In this document: piece by piece, positions 1-6,849 of the stretch
Numbering within the stretch: the first letter of the stretch is position 1
Layout of the letters: each line of letters starts with the position of its first letter
From: Actinomycetota bacterium
GTDB taxonomy: Bacteria > Actinomycetota > Actinomycetes > Streptosporangiales > Streptosporangiaceae
Direction of reading: 5' to 3'
Assembly (NCBI GenBank): GCA_003242605.1
Contig: QGUZ01000095.1
Location: forward strand, 1 to 16,576
DNA: 16,576 nt
The notes under the pieces: generated by a model
What the model saw: the letters and a program-made list of their open reading frames with translations, nothing else
What the model was told of the DNA's origin: nothing
Database searches by the model: none
Program-made: the position numbers and the translations under genes

Positions 1-126
1 CCCGCTCCCGCACACCTGCCGGGGGTCCTGCGCCGCGCCCCGGGGGGGGGGCCGGGGGCGCCCCGGGGCCGCCCGGGGGCGCCCCCGCGGGGGGGCCGCC
101 GCGGCCGCCGGCCGCCCCGGCCGGGG
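1..126. other. A/T-free low-complexity tract downstream of lipB
   Basis: Positions 30 to 126 contain no A or T at all. The tract has a run of ten G at 42-51, further G runs at 54-58, 65-68, 75-79 and 89-95, and the self-complementary word GGGGCGCCCC twice (55-64 and 76-85). CCCCGGCCGGGG at 115-126 is a perfect palindrome that directly abuts the lipB stop codon. It probably acts as an intrinsic or structure-based terminator for lipB, which is transcribed leftward into it. I see no coding sequence here. An assembly artefact at a contig end or in a long G run is possible. Confidence 0.6.
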
Positions 127-774
127 TCAGGCCGTGGCCTCGAACGCGTCGGCGACCACCTTGCGCACGGTCGCCATGTCCGGGGCGGCGTCGCCCATCT
201 CGTTGGCGATCGAGGTCATCTGCACGTCCGGCATGCCGCAGGGCACGGCGTACGTCCACGGCGACAGGTCGCCCTCCACGTTCAGGGCGAAGCCGTGGCT
301 GGTGACGCCCTTGCTCGCGCGCATCCCGATCGACACGATCTTGCGGCCGGTCTCCTTGGTCCACACGCCGGTGAGCAGCTCCGAGCCCTCGGGGGTGTCG
401 CGCCGCTCGGCGGGCAGGCCCAGCCGCTCCAGCGCGGCGACGAGGCGCAGCTCGACCTCGCGGATGTAGTCGACCACGCCCTCGCCCTGGCGCAGCTTGA
501 CGATCAGATAGCCGACGAGCTGCCCGGGCCCGTGGTAGGTGAGCTGGCCGCCCCGCCCGGTGGGCACCACCGGGATGCCGTGGGAGGGGTCGGGCAGGTG
601 CTCGGGCCTGGTGCGCTTGCCGACGGTGTACACCGGCGGGTGGCTGAGCAGCCAGAGCGTGTCCGGGCGCTCGTCCTGCTGGCGGGCCTCGACCAGGCGC
701 GACATGCGCTCCATGGCCTGCTCGTACTCCACCGGCAGATCGTCCTGGATCAGGGTGAGAGGGCGTGTGCGCAC
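127..774 (-). CDS. lipB: Octanoyl-[acyl-carrier-protein]:protein N-octanoyltransferase LipB
   Basis: LipB moves octanoyl groups from acyl carrier protein to the lipoyl-domain lysine of 2-oxoacid dehydrogenase E2 subunits and the glycine cleavage H protein, the first step of lipoate synthesis in the cytosol. The 215-residue length is normal for the family. Diagnostic stretches are visible: GGQLTYHGPGQLVGY near residues 75-90, the catalytic-lysine region KIVSIGMRASKGVTSHGFAL near 145-165, and the catalytic cysteine in YAVPCGM. The start is GTG at 774, preceded on the minus strand by GGAAGGAG at good spacing. In many actinobacteria lipA follows lipB. Here the following bases are an A/T-free tract and the window ends, so the neighbour cannot be seen. 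Confidence 0.96.
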   Translation of the reverse strand: MRTRPLTLIQDDLPVEYEQAMERMSRLVEARQQDERPDTLWLLSHPPVYTVGKRTRPEHLPDPSHGIPVVPTGRGGQLTYHGPGQLVGYLIVKLRQGEGVVDYIREVELRLVAALERLGLPAERRDTPEGSELLTGVWTKETGRKIVSIGMRASKGVTSHGFALNVEGDLSPWTYAVPCGMPDVQMTSIANEMGDAAPDMATVRKVVADAFEATA

Positions 775-1045
775 GGTTCTGCTCCTTCCGGGCGCCGGCT
801 TTTCCCAGGCAGGCTCCCGTCAGGAAAGCCTAAACGAGGCGTCGGGCCGCGGAACCGGCCGGGCGGTACGGCCCGGCCGTGTCCGTCTGTGTCCGTGCCC
901 GCCCGCGGCCGTCCGGGCGCGCCCGGCCCGGGGCCCGCGTCGGCGTCGAGGCCCGCCGTACCGGTCGCGCGGATGCGCGCACACCGCCCGCCCGGGAGCG
1001 CCGCAGCCCGCGCGGCGCGTTCCCGGACGGCGTCGCGGCGCGTTC
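775..1045. other. Spacer between lipB and pspC-like gene
   Basis: No gene is supported in these 271 bases. The stretch from about 775 to 840 should hold the lipB promoter and leader, with GGAAGGAG (minus strand) just before the start. The rest is G+C-rich sequence with a strong hairpin at 856-879 and two copies of the GTACGG/CCGTAC word (866 and 956). Reading frames here are low-complexity Arg/Pro/Ala shadows. Confidence 0.5.
856..879. terminator. Hairpin between pspC-like gene and lipB
   Basis: CGGCCGGGC (856-864) pairs perfectly with GCCCGGCCG (871-879) around a 6-base loop GGTACG. There is no U-tract on either side, which is common for actinobacterial hairpin terminators. It may end transcription coming leftward from the pspC-like gene before the lipB promoter, but it lies about 170 bases past that gene's stop. 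Confidence 0.4.
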
Positions 1046-1267
1046 CTATCGGGGGTATCCGCCCTGCGCAGGGCCCTGGGCGTACCATTCCGCGGGGCGC
1101 TTGGGGAGGATGATCCACAGGATCGGATAAATGATCAACTGCGATCCGGGGATCACAATCATCGTGATCACGAACAGAATCCGGACCACGGTCGGGGACC
1201 AGCCGAGGCTCTCGGCGATACCCCCGCACACGCCCCCGAGGATCTTGTACTTGCGCGACCGATACAT
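1046..1267 (-). CDS. PspC-domain small membrane protein
   Basis: This 73-residue protein is essentially one PspC domain. It has the family's opening pattern of basic residues followed by KILGGVCGGIAESLGWSPTVVRILF, then a hydrophobic helix (about residues 30-53, VRILFVITMIVIPGSQLIIY and onward) and the closing ILWIILPKRP. PspC proteins sit in the cytoplasmic membrane. In enterobacteria they take part in phage-shock envelope-stress control, and in actinobacteria single-domain versions are common with no settled role. The start is ATG at 1267, with a purine-rich stretch (AAAGGGCGGGAAGC on the minus strand) just upstream. It lies 56 bases downstream of the HAD-like gene on the same strand and may be co-transcribed with it. 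Confidence 0.88.
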   Translation of the reverse strand: MYRSRKYKILGGVCGGIAESLGWSPTVVRILFVITMIVIPGSQLIIYPILWIILPKRPAEWYAQGPAQGGYPR

Positions 1268-1323
1268 GCTTCCCGCCCTTTCCCGGCTCGTCTCCGGCTA
1301 TCGGCTCCGACCCTGCTTCCCCG

Positions 1324-1866
1324 TCACGGGTCCGATATCGGGTCGTTTTCATCCTTGACGATCCGGGAGAGCCATGCGCGGGCCCGGTCGAGATGTTCGT
1401 CGGTGAGCCCCTGCCGGTGATCGACCTTGATGAGCAGGAAGTCGCCGACGTCCGGGTGGTTCTCCAGATATCGCTCGTCCTCCGGCCCCAATGCGTCGTC
1501 GAACCACACGAACGGCCGGCCTTTGACGAATCCGGCCACGTGCGGCGTCTTCGCGGACATGCCGTCGGCGACGGGCTCCGCCCCGCCGAGCTCCACCACC
1601 GGGAGGGCGGGCAGGCCGATACGCGGGCTGATCCACTCGTTCGCCAGGTGCTCCCAGGTGGTCGCCCAGGTCAGCGTGGCCCCGGTCTCCTCCGCCAGCG
1701 CGAGCAGCTTCGCGCCGTGCTCCGGGTGGAGAAAAACGGTGTAGTCCGTGCCGCCCACGGTCACTTCGTAACGCTGGAAGCCGCGGACCTGTCTGCCGAG
1801 CGGGTTGAGGACGCCGTCCACGTCGAGCAGCAGCAGGGGCCGTTCTTCCATGGGAAATATGCTCAC
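1324..1866 (-). CDS. HAD-like hydrolase of unknown substrate
   Basis: The 180-residue product shows the haloacid-dehalogenase (HAD) layout. Motif I is LLLLDVDGVLNPLG, with the nucleophile and acid/base aspartates at about residues 15 and 17. A motif II-like segment ATLTWATTWEHLAN follows in the middle, and the acidic motif FVWFDDALG comes late. The pattern DVDGVLNP plus ATTW is typical of small actinobacterial HAD proteins annotated as secreted-protein-like or Swiss-army-knife RNA-repair HADs; no substrate can be assigned. The GTG start at 1866 has no clear ribosome binding site. ATG at 1851, five codons in, is an equally good start and leaves the HAD core intact. It is divergent from the LURP-one-related gene. 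Confidence 0.82.
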   Translation of the reverse strand: MSIFPMEERPLLLLDVDGVLNPLGRQVRGFQRYEVTVGGTDYTVFLHPEHGAKLLALAEETGATLTWATTWEHLANEWISPRIGLPALPVVELGGAEPVADGMSAKTPHVAGFVKGRPFVWFDDALGPEDERYLENHPDVGDFLLIKVDHRQGLTDEHLDRARAWLSRIVKDENDPISDP

Positions 1867-2171
1867 TCAGGCTCGGGCCCCGCGTCCCCGGATTCAGGGG
1901 GTTCTCAGGGACGCCGTCAATCGGGGCGTTCGCGGTTCCCTGACACCATACGACAACCGTCCCGACCTGCGCGGACCGGCCTCCGCACGGCCCGGCCGCC
2001 GCCGTATAACGATCTTCATGGATCGGCCTATTGGGCCCCCGCCGCGGCGGCGGGCGCGGGCGGGCGGCGCGGGCGCCGGGGAAACCGGATCATCCCCCTG
2101 GACGGCCACGTGGCATTTTCGCCATATTCGGGCAGTCATTAGCTGTAACCCCCCGCTCGATGGAGTGATTG
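1867..2171. other. Divergent spacer between HAD-like and LURP-one-related genes
   Basis: About 305 bases carry no supported gene. The spacer is visibly richer in A/T in places than its surroundings, as expected for divergent promoters. TATAAC at 2005-2010 is a plausible -10 element, and the stretch CATTTTCGCCATATTC near 2111-2126 could be another promoter. TCAGGGA (1905-1911) and TCCCTGA (1937-1943) form a widely spaced inverted repeat. None of this is decisive. The ATG at 2019 opens a low-complexity frame I do not believe. Confidence 0.4.
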
Positions 2172-2750
2172 ATGGATTTGGCCGTCCTTCAGACGCAGCG
2201 GCGACTCCTCGTACGCCAGAAGATCACCATGCTGGTGAACCGGTACGTGGTCCACGTCGAGGAGCCCGACGGCTCGGAGGGAGAGGTCGTCGCCTTCGCC
2301 GAGCAGAAGCCGATGACGTTCCGGCAGCAGGTCACGCTCTACACCGACGAGTCGTGCGATCGGGTGCTCGCCATGTTCCGGGCGCGCCGGGTGCGGGAGC
2401 CGGGAATCGGCTACGACGTGGTGGACGAGAACGACCGGCCGATCGGCTATTTCCGCAAGGGGGTCGGTTCCTGGTTGCGCCCCACCTGGCATTTCCAGCA
2501 GCCCGGCCTGCCCACCTTCACCGGCCGGGAACGCAACGTGGTGGTGTCCCTGCTGCGCCGGTTCGGCGTGTTCTTCGGCTGGCTGCCGTTCCACTTCGAC
2601 TTCTCCGTGGGCGCGCACATCGGTTTCACCGTGGAACGCCGCCGGGGCCTGCTCGACCGCTACCGGGTGCGGATCGACGACCACCGCCTCGACCGCCGGC
2701 TCGTCATCGCCGCGGCGGTCGCGCTCGACGCCACGCAGTCCCCGCGGTGA
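2172..2750 (+). CDS. LURP-one-related (tubby-like beta-barrel) family protein
   Basis: The 192-residue protein matches the LURP-one-related family in layout. An N-terminal LVRQKITMLVNRYVVHV segment is followed by repeated beta-strand-like pieces such as EVVAFAEQKPMTFRQQVTLY, then YDVVDENDRPIGYFRKG and the characteristic SWLRPTWHF. The family shares the tubby/scramblase C-terminal barrel fold and has no established bacterial function; a lipid- or membrane-associated role is a guess from the fold. I start at ATG 2172 because GGAG at 2162-2165 sits six bases upstream; the overlapping TTG at 2169 would be too close. No signal peptide is visible. The next gene, uppP, is 362 bases away, so the two are probably separate units. 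Confidence 0.8.
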   Translation: MDLAVLQTQRRLLVRQKITMLVNRYVVHVEEPDGSEGEVVAFAEQKPMTFRQQVTLYTDESCDRVLAMFRARRVREPGIGYDVVDENDRPIGYFRKGVGSWLRPTWHFQQPGLPTFTGRERNVVVSLLRRFGVFFGWLPFHFDFSVGAHIGFTVERRRGLLDRYRVRIDDHRLDRRLVIAAAVALDATQSPR

Positions 2751-3112
2751 GGGCCGCCCGGGACCGGGCCGAGGGGCGCCGCTGCCGGTGACGAGGGGCG
2801 GCAGGGGCGCCCGGCCGGCGGCGTACCCGGGTACGGCCCGCCACGCCCGGCCGTCCCACCGGCCCACCGTCTGCCGTGACCTGGGCGCGGGCGCGGCGCT
2901 CGCCCGCGGGAGCGCGCGAGCGGGCGACGCATGGTCGAAAACTCCGCTAACCTCGCCTGAGCGGGAGAGCCGAAACCGGCCCTCTGTGGGGCGGGCGCGC
3001 GGCGGGACGGCCGTGTGCCTGCGTTCTCCACCCGTGTCCAGGTCGTGGCCGCAAGCCGTTCACGTCTGCTCCGACGGGCTTTGCGGTCCTGCGTTCCGGA
3101 AGGTGTCGAGGC
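2751..3112. other. Spacer upstream of uppP
   Basis: In 362 bases I find no supported gene. A perfect 14-base palindrome CGTACCCGGGTACG occupies 2822-2835. The stretch 2930-2960 (GCATGGTCGAAAACTCCGCTAACC) is locally A/T-richer and is the most likely promoter area for uppP. GGAAGG at 3098-3103 is the uppP ribosome binding site. Confidence 0.4.
2822..2835. repeat. Perfect 14-bp palindrome CGTACCCGGGTACG
   Basis: The sequence reads the same on both strands. It contains the GTACGG-type word that recurs in many spacers of this window. It could be a dimeric regulator site or the stem of a small hairpin; nothing in the sequence decides between these. Confidence 0.5.
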
Positions 3113-3940
3113 GTGATCGGCTGGTTCGAGGGGTTGCTGCTGGGGCTGGTGCAGGGGCTCACGGAGTTCCTGCCGATCTCGTCCAGCGCGCACATTCGCG
3201 TGGTGTCCGCGTTCGCGGGCTGGGAGGACCCGGGCGCCGCGTTCACCGCGGTGACCCAGCTCGGCACCGAGTCGGCCGTGCTCGTCTACTTCCGCAAGGA
3301 CATCTGGAACATCATCTCCACCTGGACCCGGTCGCTGTGGACGCCGAAGCTGCGCCCCGAGCCCGCGGCCCGCATGGGCTGGTACGTGATCGCGGGCAGC
3401 ATCCCGATCGGCGTGCTCGGCCTCACCTTCAAGGAGACGATCGAGACCGCGCTGCGCGACCTGCGCCTCGTCGGCACGAGCCTGATCGTGTTCGGCCTGC
3501 TGCTCGCGGTCGCCGACCGGATCGCGCGCAACCAGCGCACCCTCAACGCCGACCTCAACCTGCCGCACGCGCTCGGGTACGGCTTCGCCCAGTCGCTCGC
3601 CCTCATCCCCGGCGTGTCCCGCTCCGGCGGCACGATCAGCGCCGGCCTGCTGCTCGGCTACCGGCGGGAGGAGGCCGCCCGGTACTCGTTCCTGCTCGCC
3701 ATCCCGGCCGTGCTCATGTCGGGCTTCTTCGAGCTGGCCGAGATCGGCGGTGCGGAGACCCCGGCGTGGGGGCCGACCATCCTCGCCACGATCGTCTCCT
3801 TCGTGGTCGGCTACGCGGTGATCGCCTGGTTCCTGAAGTTCATCAGCACGAACCGGTTCACCCCGTTCGTGGTCTACCGCGTCATCCTCGGCCTCGTGAT
3901 CATCGGCCTCGTCTCGTTCGACGTCATCCCGGCCCTCTGA
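3113..3940 (+). CDS. uppP: Undecaprenyl-diphosphatase UppP (BacA family)
   Basis: UppP removes a phosphate from undecaprenyl diphosphate in the cytoplasmic membrane, recycling the lipid carrier for peptidoglycan and other wall polymers; overproduction gives bacitracin resistance. The 275-residue product is of usual length, very hydrophobic, and has both signature motifs: GLVQGLTEFLPISSSAHI at residues 11-28 and PGVSRSGGT near 166-174, including the conserved arginine at about 170. The usual motif is PISSSGH and here it is PISSSAH, a small variation seen in some members. The start is GTG 3113, with GGAAGG at 3098-3103 upstream. It appears to be a single-gene unit. Confidence 0.95.
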   Translation: MIGWFEGLLLGLVQGLTEFLPISSSAHIRVVSAFAGWEDPGAAFTAVTQLGTESAVLVYFRKDIWNIISTWTRSLWTPKLRPEPAARMGWYVIAGSIPIGVLGLTFKETIETALRDLRLVGTSLIVFGLLLAVADRIARNQRTLNADLNLPHALGYGFAQSLALIPGVSRSGGTISAGLLLGYRREEAARYSFLLAIPAVLMSGFFELAEIGGAETPAWGPTILATIVSFVVGYAVIAWFLKFISTNRFTPFVVYRVILGLVIIGLVSFDVIPAL

Positions 3941-3960
3941 GCCGCCGCTCCGCGGGCGGC
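3941..3960 (+). terminator. Candidate terminator hairpin after uppP
   Basis: GCCGCC (3941-3946) and GGCGGC (3955-3960) form a 6-bp stem with an 8-base loop beginning directly after the uppP stop codon. There is no T run. The stem is short but entirely G/C. Confidence 0.4.
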
Positions 3961-4203
3961 GCCGCACGCCGGTCCGGCCGCCCGCGATAGCCGCGTCGGC
4001 CGCCTACCGCCGGCCCGGTTTGGTCCGCCGGGCCGTACCCGGCCGAATCGGCCGCCGGGCCGTACCGAGGCCCGATCGTCCGGCCCGCGCCGTACGCCGA
4101 CCGTCGCGGCCCGCGCGCCCGCCGCGCGGCGGTGACGCCGTCCGCCCTGCTCACCGGCCCGCCCGGCGGCCCCGCGTACCCGAGCCGCCACGGGGTAGTG
4201 ACT

Positions 4204-4218
4204 CCGAACACACTTCGG
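4204..4218 (+). promoter_or_regulatory. Small inverted repeat upstream of the E2-like gene
   Basis: CCGAA (4204-4208) and TTCGG (4214-4218) flank CACAC and lie 21 bases before the start codon, just upstream of the ribosome binding site. It could be a short operator or leader hairpin. The evidence is weak. Confidence 0.25.
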
Positions 4219-4238
4219 GTAACGGTGGAGGTGGGCCG

Positions 4239-5153
4239 ATGACCGGTCAGCTGCCGAGCTGGCGCAAGCTCGCCGCCGCGGCGTGGTCCGCACCGAGCGA
4301 CCCCCAGTTCTACGGGGACATGGACGTCGACGCGGCCGCGCTGCTCGGCTACATCGAGCGCGTGCGGGAGGCCACCGGCGTGCGGCTGACGATGACCCAC
4401 CTGGTCGGCCGGGCCGTGGCGCACGCGCTCACGGTCGTGCCCGAGCTGCGGGTACGGCCGGCGCCCGGCGGCCGGGTACGGCAGCGGGAGAGCATCGACG
4501 TCTTCTTCATCATCAACGTGGACGGCGGCAGGGAGCTGTCCGGCGTGAAGGTGTGCGACGCGGACCGCAAGACCGCGCTGGAGATCGCCGAGGAGGTCGC
4601 GGCGCGGCGCGCCGCCGTGCACGACGGCGACGGCGGCGAGCTCGACCGGGGCAAGTCGCTGGTGACCCGGCTGCCGCTGCTGCCGCTGCGCATGGTGCTG
4701 CGGCTCGGGGCCTGGCTCACCTCGGACCTCAACCTCGATCTGTCCTGGCTCGGCATGCCGCGCCAGGCGTTCGGCGGCGCGATGGTCACCTCCGTCGGCA
4801 TGTGGGGCGTGCGCCGCGCGTTCTCCCCGCTCGCCGCCTACTACAAGGTGCCGGTGATCGTGCTGGTCGGGGCGGTGGAGCAGCGGCCGGTGGTGGTCGC
4901 GGGCGAGGTGATGGCCCGGCCGATGATGACCCTCACCGCCACCTTCGACCACCGCTACACCGACGGCTACCACGCGGCGCGGTTCGCGGAGGCGGTGCGC
5001 GAGTACTGCGCCGACCCGACCCGGTTCGAGCCGGTCCCGCTGGAGCCCGGGCGGGAGGGCCGCGGCCGCCGCGTGCCCGGGCGGCGCGTCGACGTCCCCA
5101 CCGGCCCGCGGGTCCCGGCGCGGGGGCCGGTGCGCGGCCTGTCCGACGGCTGA
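4239..5153 (+). CDS. Stand-alone 2-oxoacid dehydrogenase E2-type acyltransferase domain
   Basis: The 304-residue protein aligns by eye with the C-terminal catalytic domain of dihydrolipoyl acyltransferases (E2, chloramphenicol-acetyltransferase fold). Visible marks are MTHLVGRAVAHALTVVPELR near 50-70, SIDVFFIINVDGG, and the active-site block TFDHRYTDGYHAARFAEAV with catalytic His238 and Asp242. There is no lipoyl domain, no E1-binding domain and no linker, so it is not a complete E2. The last 35 residues are Arg/Pro/Gly-rich and probably disordered. The start is ATG 4239, with GGAGGTG at 4226-4232; the open frame upstream to 4020 is low-complexity. No E1 or E3 genes are nearby. It may acylate a small thiol, CoA-linked or protein-bound substrate, which is inference only. 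Confidence 0.82.
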   Translation: MTGQLPSWRKLAAAAWSAPSDPQFYGDMDVDAAALLGYIERVREATGVRLTMTHLVGRAVAHALTVVPELRVRPAPGGRVRQRESIDVFFIINVDGGRELSGVKVCDADRKTALEIAEEVAARRAAVHDGDGGELDRGKSLVTRLPLLPLRMVLRLGAWLTSDLNLDLSWLGMPRQAFGGAMVTSVGMWGVRRAFSPLAAYYKVPVIVLVGAVEQRPVVVAGEVMARPMMTLTATFDHRYTDGYHAARFAEAVREYCADPTRFEPVPLEPGREGRGRRVPGRRVDVPTGPRVPARGPVRGLSDG

Positions 5154-5165
5154 CCGCCGCCGCGC

Positions 5166-5199
5166 GGCCGTACCGTCGCGCGCGGGCGGCGGTACGGCC
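5166..5199 (+). terminator. Strong hairpin terminator after the E2-like gene
   Basis: GGCCGTACCG (5166-5175) pairs perfectly with CGGTACGGCC (5190-5199). The stem continues inward through one T-G pair and three more G-C pairs to a 6-base loop, giving a 14-bp stem. It lies 13 bases past the stop codon. No T run follows, so it is of the I-shaped type often inferred in actinobacteria. The stem contains the GTACGG word. Confidence 0.6.
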
Positions 5200-5336
5200 C
5201 GCCGTTCCCCCCTCCGTCCCCCGGATCCCCCGTGATCTCGTCAGGTCGCCGCCGGCCGGGGTAGACGGAGGCCCGGGACGCGGGCGTGCGGCCACAGGGG
5301 TGAGACGATGCGGCAGTGGCAGGGGAGCGGTCACCG

Positions 5337-6491
5337 GTGACCCGAGCGAACCACCCCCGGCTCGCCGAGCTGCTCGCGGCGCTCGCCCGGCGGGAGGCGG
5401 AGCTCGAGAGCGACCGGCGGACGATCGCCGCGCTCCAGGCCCAGCTGGAGGAGACCGACCGGGGGCTCGCCGCCCTCTACGCCGACCTTGAGCAGGCCCG
5501 GCGGTCCGAGGCCCGGCTCGCCGCGATCGTGCGGTCCTCCGACGACGCGATGTTCGCGATCGGCCCGGAGGGCCGGGTGGAGACCTGGAACCCGGGGGCG
5601 GAGCGGCTGTTCGGGCACGCCGCGGCCGAGATCGTGAACCGGCCGGTGGACGTGCTGCTGCCCGCGGAGGCGCGCGGCCGGTTCGGCGCGTTGCTCGACC
5701 GGCTCCGCCGCGGCGGCCGGGCGGGCCACTTCGACGGGCGGCTGCGCCGCCGGGACGGCTCGCCGGTCGACGTGGCCGTCACCGTCTCGGCGATGCGCGG
5801 CCCGGACGGCGCGCTGACCGGGTTCTCCGCGGTCGCCCGCGACCTCACCGAGCGGTTGCGCATGGAGGCCGAGCTCGCCGCCGCGCGGGCCGAACGCGAG
5901 GTGCTGGCCGACCGCGAGCGCATCGCCCGCGACCTGCACGACATGGTGGTGCAGCGGGTGTTCGCCGCGGGCCTCGCGCTGCAGGCGACCGCGGGCATGG
6001 TGCGGGACCCGCGGGTGGCCGCCCGCCTGCACGACGTGATCGCCGAGCTCGACGCCACGATCCGGGAGCTGCGCGTCGCCATCTTCGACCTGCACACCGC
6101 GCCCCGGGAGACGGCGAGCCTGCGCGCCCGCATCCTCCGGCTCGCCGCGGACGCGGCCGACCACCTCGGCTACGCCCCGGACGTGACCGTCGACGGCCCC
6201 ATCGACAGCACGGTGCCGGAGCGGGTCGCGGCGCACCTGCTCGCGGTGCTCCGTGAGGCGCTCGCCAACGTCGCCCGGCACGCCGCCGCCACGGCCGCCT
6301 CGGTGACCGTCACCGCGGGCGAGACGCTCACGCTCGAGGTGGCCGACAACGGCCGCGGCATCGGCCGCCCGGCGCGCAGCAGCGGCCTGACGAACATGCG
6401 CGAGCGCGCCGAGGCCCTCGGCGGCTCCTTCACCGTCACCGGCCGCCCCGGCGGCGGCACCCGGCTCGAGTGGCGGGTCCCGCTCTCCTGA
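5337..6491 (+). CDS. Soluble PAS-domain sensor histidine kinase (HisKA_3/NarL-type partner)
   Basis: The 384-residue product begins with a heptad-like helical segment (about residues 10-60, rich in Glu, Arg and Leu). A PAS domain follows (about 62-175, with IVRSSDDAMFAIGPEGRVETWNPGAERLFG). Then comes a HisKA_3 dimerisation domain with ERIARDLHDMVVQRVFAAGL (phospho-accepting His201) and a HATPase_c domain (N-box around Asn311 in LREALANVARH, G1 box DNGRGIG at 337, then GLTNMRERAEALGG). There is no membrane segment, so it senses a cytosolic cue. HisKA_3 kinases normally phosphorylate NarL/LuxR-type regulators, and none is encoded here. GTG 5337 is preferred because AGGGGAG lies nine bases upstream; GTG 5316 is an alternative. 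Confidence 0.9.
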   Translation: MTRANHPRLAELLAALARREAELESDRRTIAALQAQLEETDRGLAALYADLEQARRSEARLAAIVRSSDDAMFAIGPEGRVETWNPGAERLFGHAAAEIVNRPVDVLLPAEARGRFGALLDRLRRGGRAGHFDGRLRRRDGSPVDVAVTVSAMRGPDGALTGFSAVARDLTERLRMEAELAAARAEREVLADRERIARDLHDMVVQRVFAAGLALQATAGMVRDPRVAARLHDVIAELDATIRELRVAIFDLHTAPRETASLRARILRLAADAADHLGYAPDVTVDGPIDSTVPERVAAHLLAVLREALANVARHAAATAASVTVTAGETLTLEVADNGRGIGRPARSSGLTNMRERAEALGGSFTVTGRPGGGTRLEWRVPLS

Positions 6492-6755
6492 CCGCGCCCT
6501 CCCGGGTACGGCCGCCGGCCATTCCCGGTACGGCCCGCCCCGCTCTCCCGGTACGGCCGGCGGCGGCCGCGTGCGCCCCGGCGCCGCCGGCCGGGCCCGT
6601 GCCGGTCACGCCGTGGACTCCGGCGCACCGCCGCCCCGCGCGGGCCGGCCGCCGCGTGCGCCGGTTCCGGCCGCGCCGTACGGCCCCCTCTCCGCCCCGC
6701 CGTTCCCGCAGCTCGGCCGCGTGCGGGATGGGCGGGATTTTTCCTTGTCGCCGGG
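6492..6755 (+). repeat. Spacer with three direct GGTACGGCC repeats before hsp20
   Basis: After the kinase stop the word GGTACGGCC occurs at 6505-6513, 6527-6535 and 6550-6558, a regular spacing of 22 and 23 bases, each preceded by CCC or nearly so. A fourth related palindrome GCCGTACGGC is at 6676-6685. The spacer has no supported gene. From about 6730 the base composition changes abruptly to A/T-richer sequence that forms the hsp20 promoter. Confidence 0.55.
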
Positions 6756-6790
6756 CTTGCATGCATTTGAGCATGGAGCTAACATACAAG
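6756..6790 (+). promoter_or_regulatory. hsp20 promoter region with candidate operator
   Basis: This is the most A/T-rich stretch near the gene. TTGCAT (6757-6762) and TAACAT (6780-6785), separated by 17 bases, are a plausible but weak -35/-10 pair. CTTGCATGC (6756-6764) and ACATACAAG (6782-6790) form an imperfect inverted repeat (arms agree at 7 of 9 positions) that would overlap both promoter elements. The half-site begins with CTTG like the HspR box CTTGAGT-N7-ACTCAAG, but the spacing is much wider, so it is not a standard HspR site. Confidence 0.4.
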
Positions 6791-6795
6791 TGCAG

Positions 6796-6812
6796 TTGGA
6801 GGTTTCCTCCAA
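6796..6812 (+). promoter_or_regulatory. Perfect inverted repeat in the hsp20 leader
   Basis: TTGGAGG (6796-6802), TTT, CCTCCAA (6806-6812) is a perfect 7-bp inverted repeat. It lies just downstream of the proposed -10 and 37 bases before the hsp20 ATG. It may be a protein operator or an RNA hairpin in the leader. Its CCTCC arm is also complementary (with one G-U pair) to GGGGG in the hsp20 ribosome binding site at 6834-6840, so an RNA switch is possible. Confidence 0.45.
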
Positions 6813-6849
6813 GTAGAGCGTGGGGAAAGCTGCAAGGGGGTTGGTGAGA

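Noticed and set aside
2660..3967. 435-residue open frame on the minus strand opposite uppP
   Set aside because: It is antisense to a clear UppP gene and has a charged, low-complexity composition typical of shadows.
6756..6812. Standard HspR box, CIRCE element or RheA-type site before hsp20
   Set aside because: None of the known sequences (CTTGAGT-N7-ACTCAAG, TTAGCACTC-N9-GAGTGCTAA, TGTCATC-N5-GATGACA) is present; only a loosely similar repeat is.
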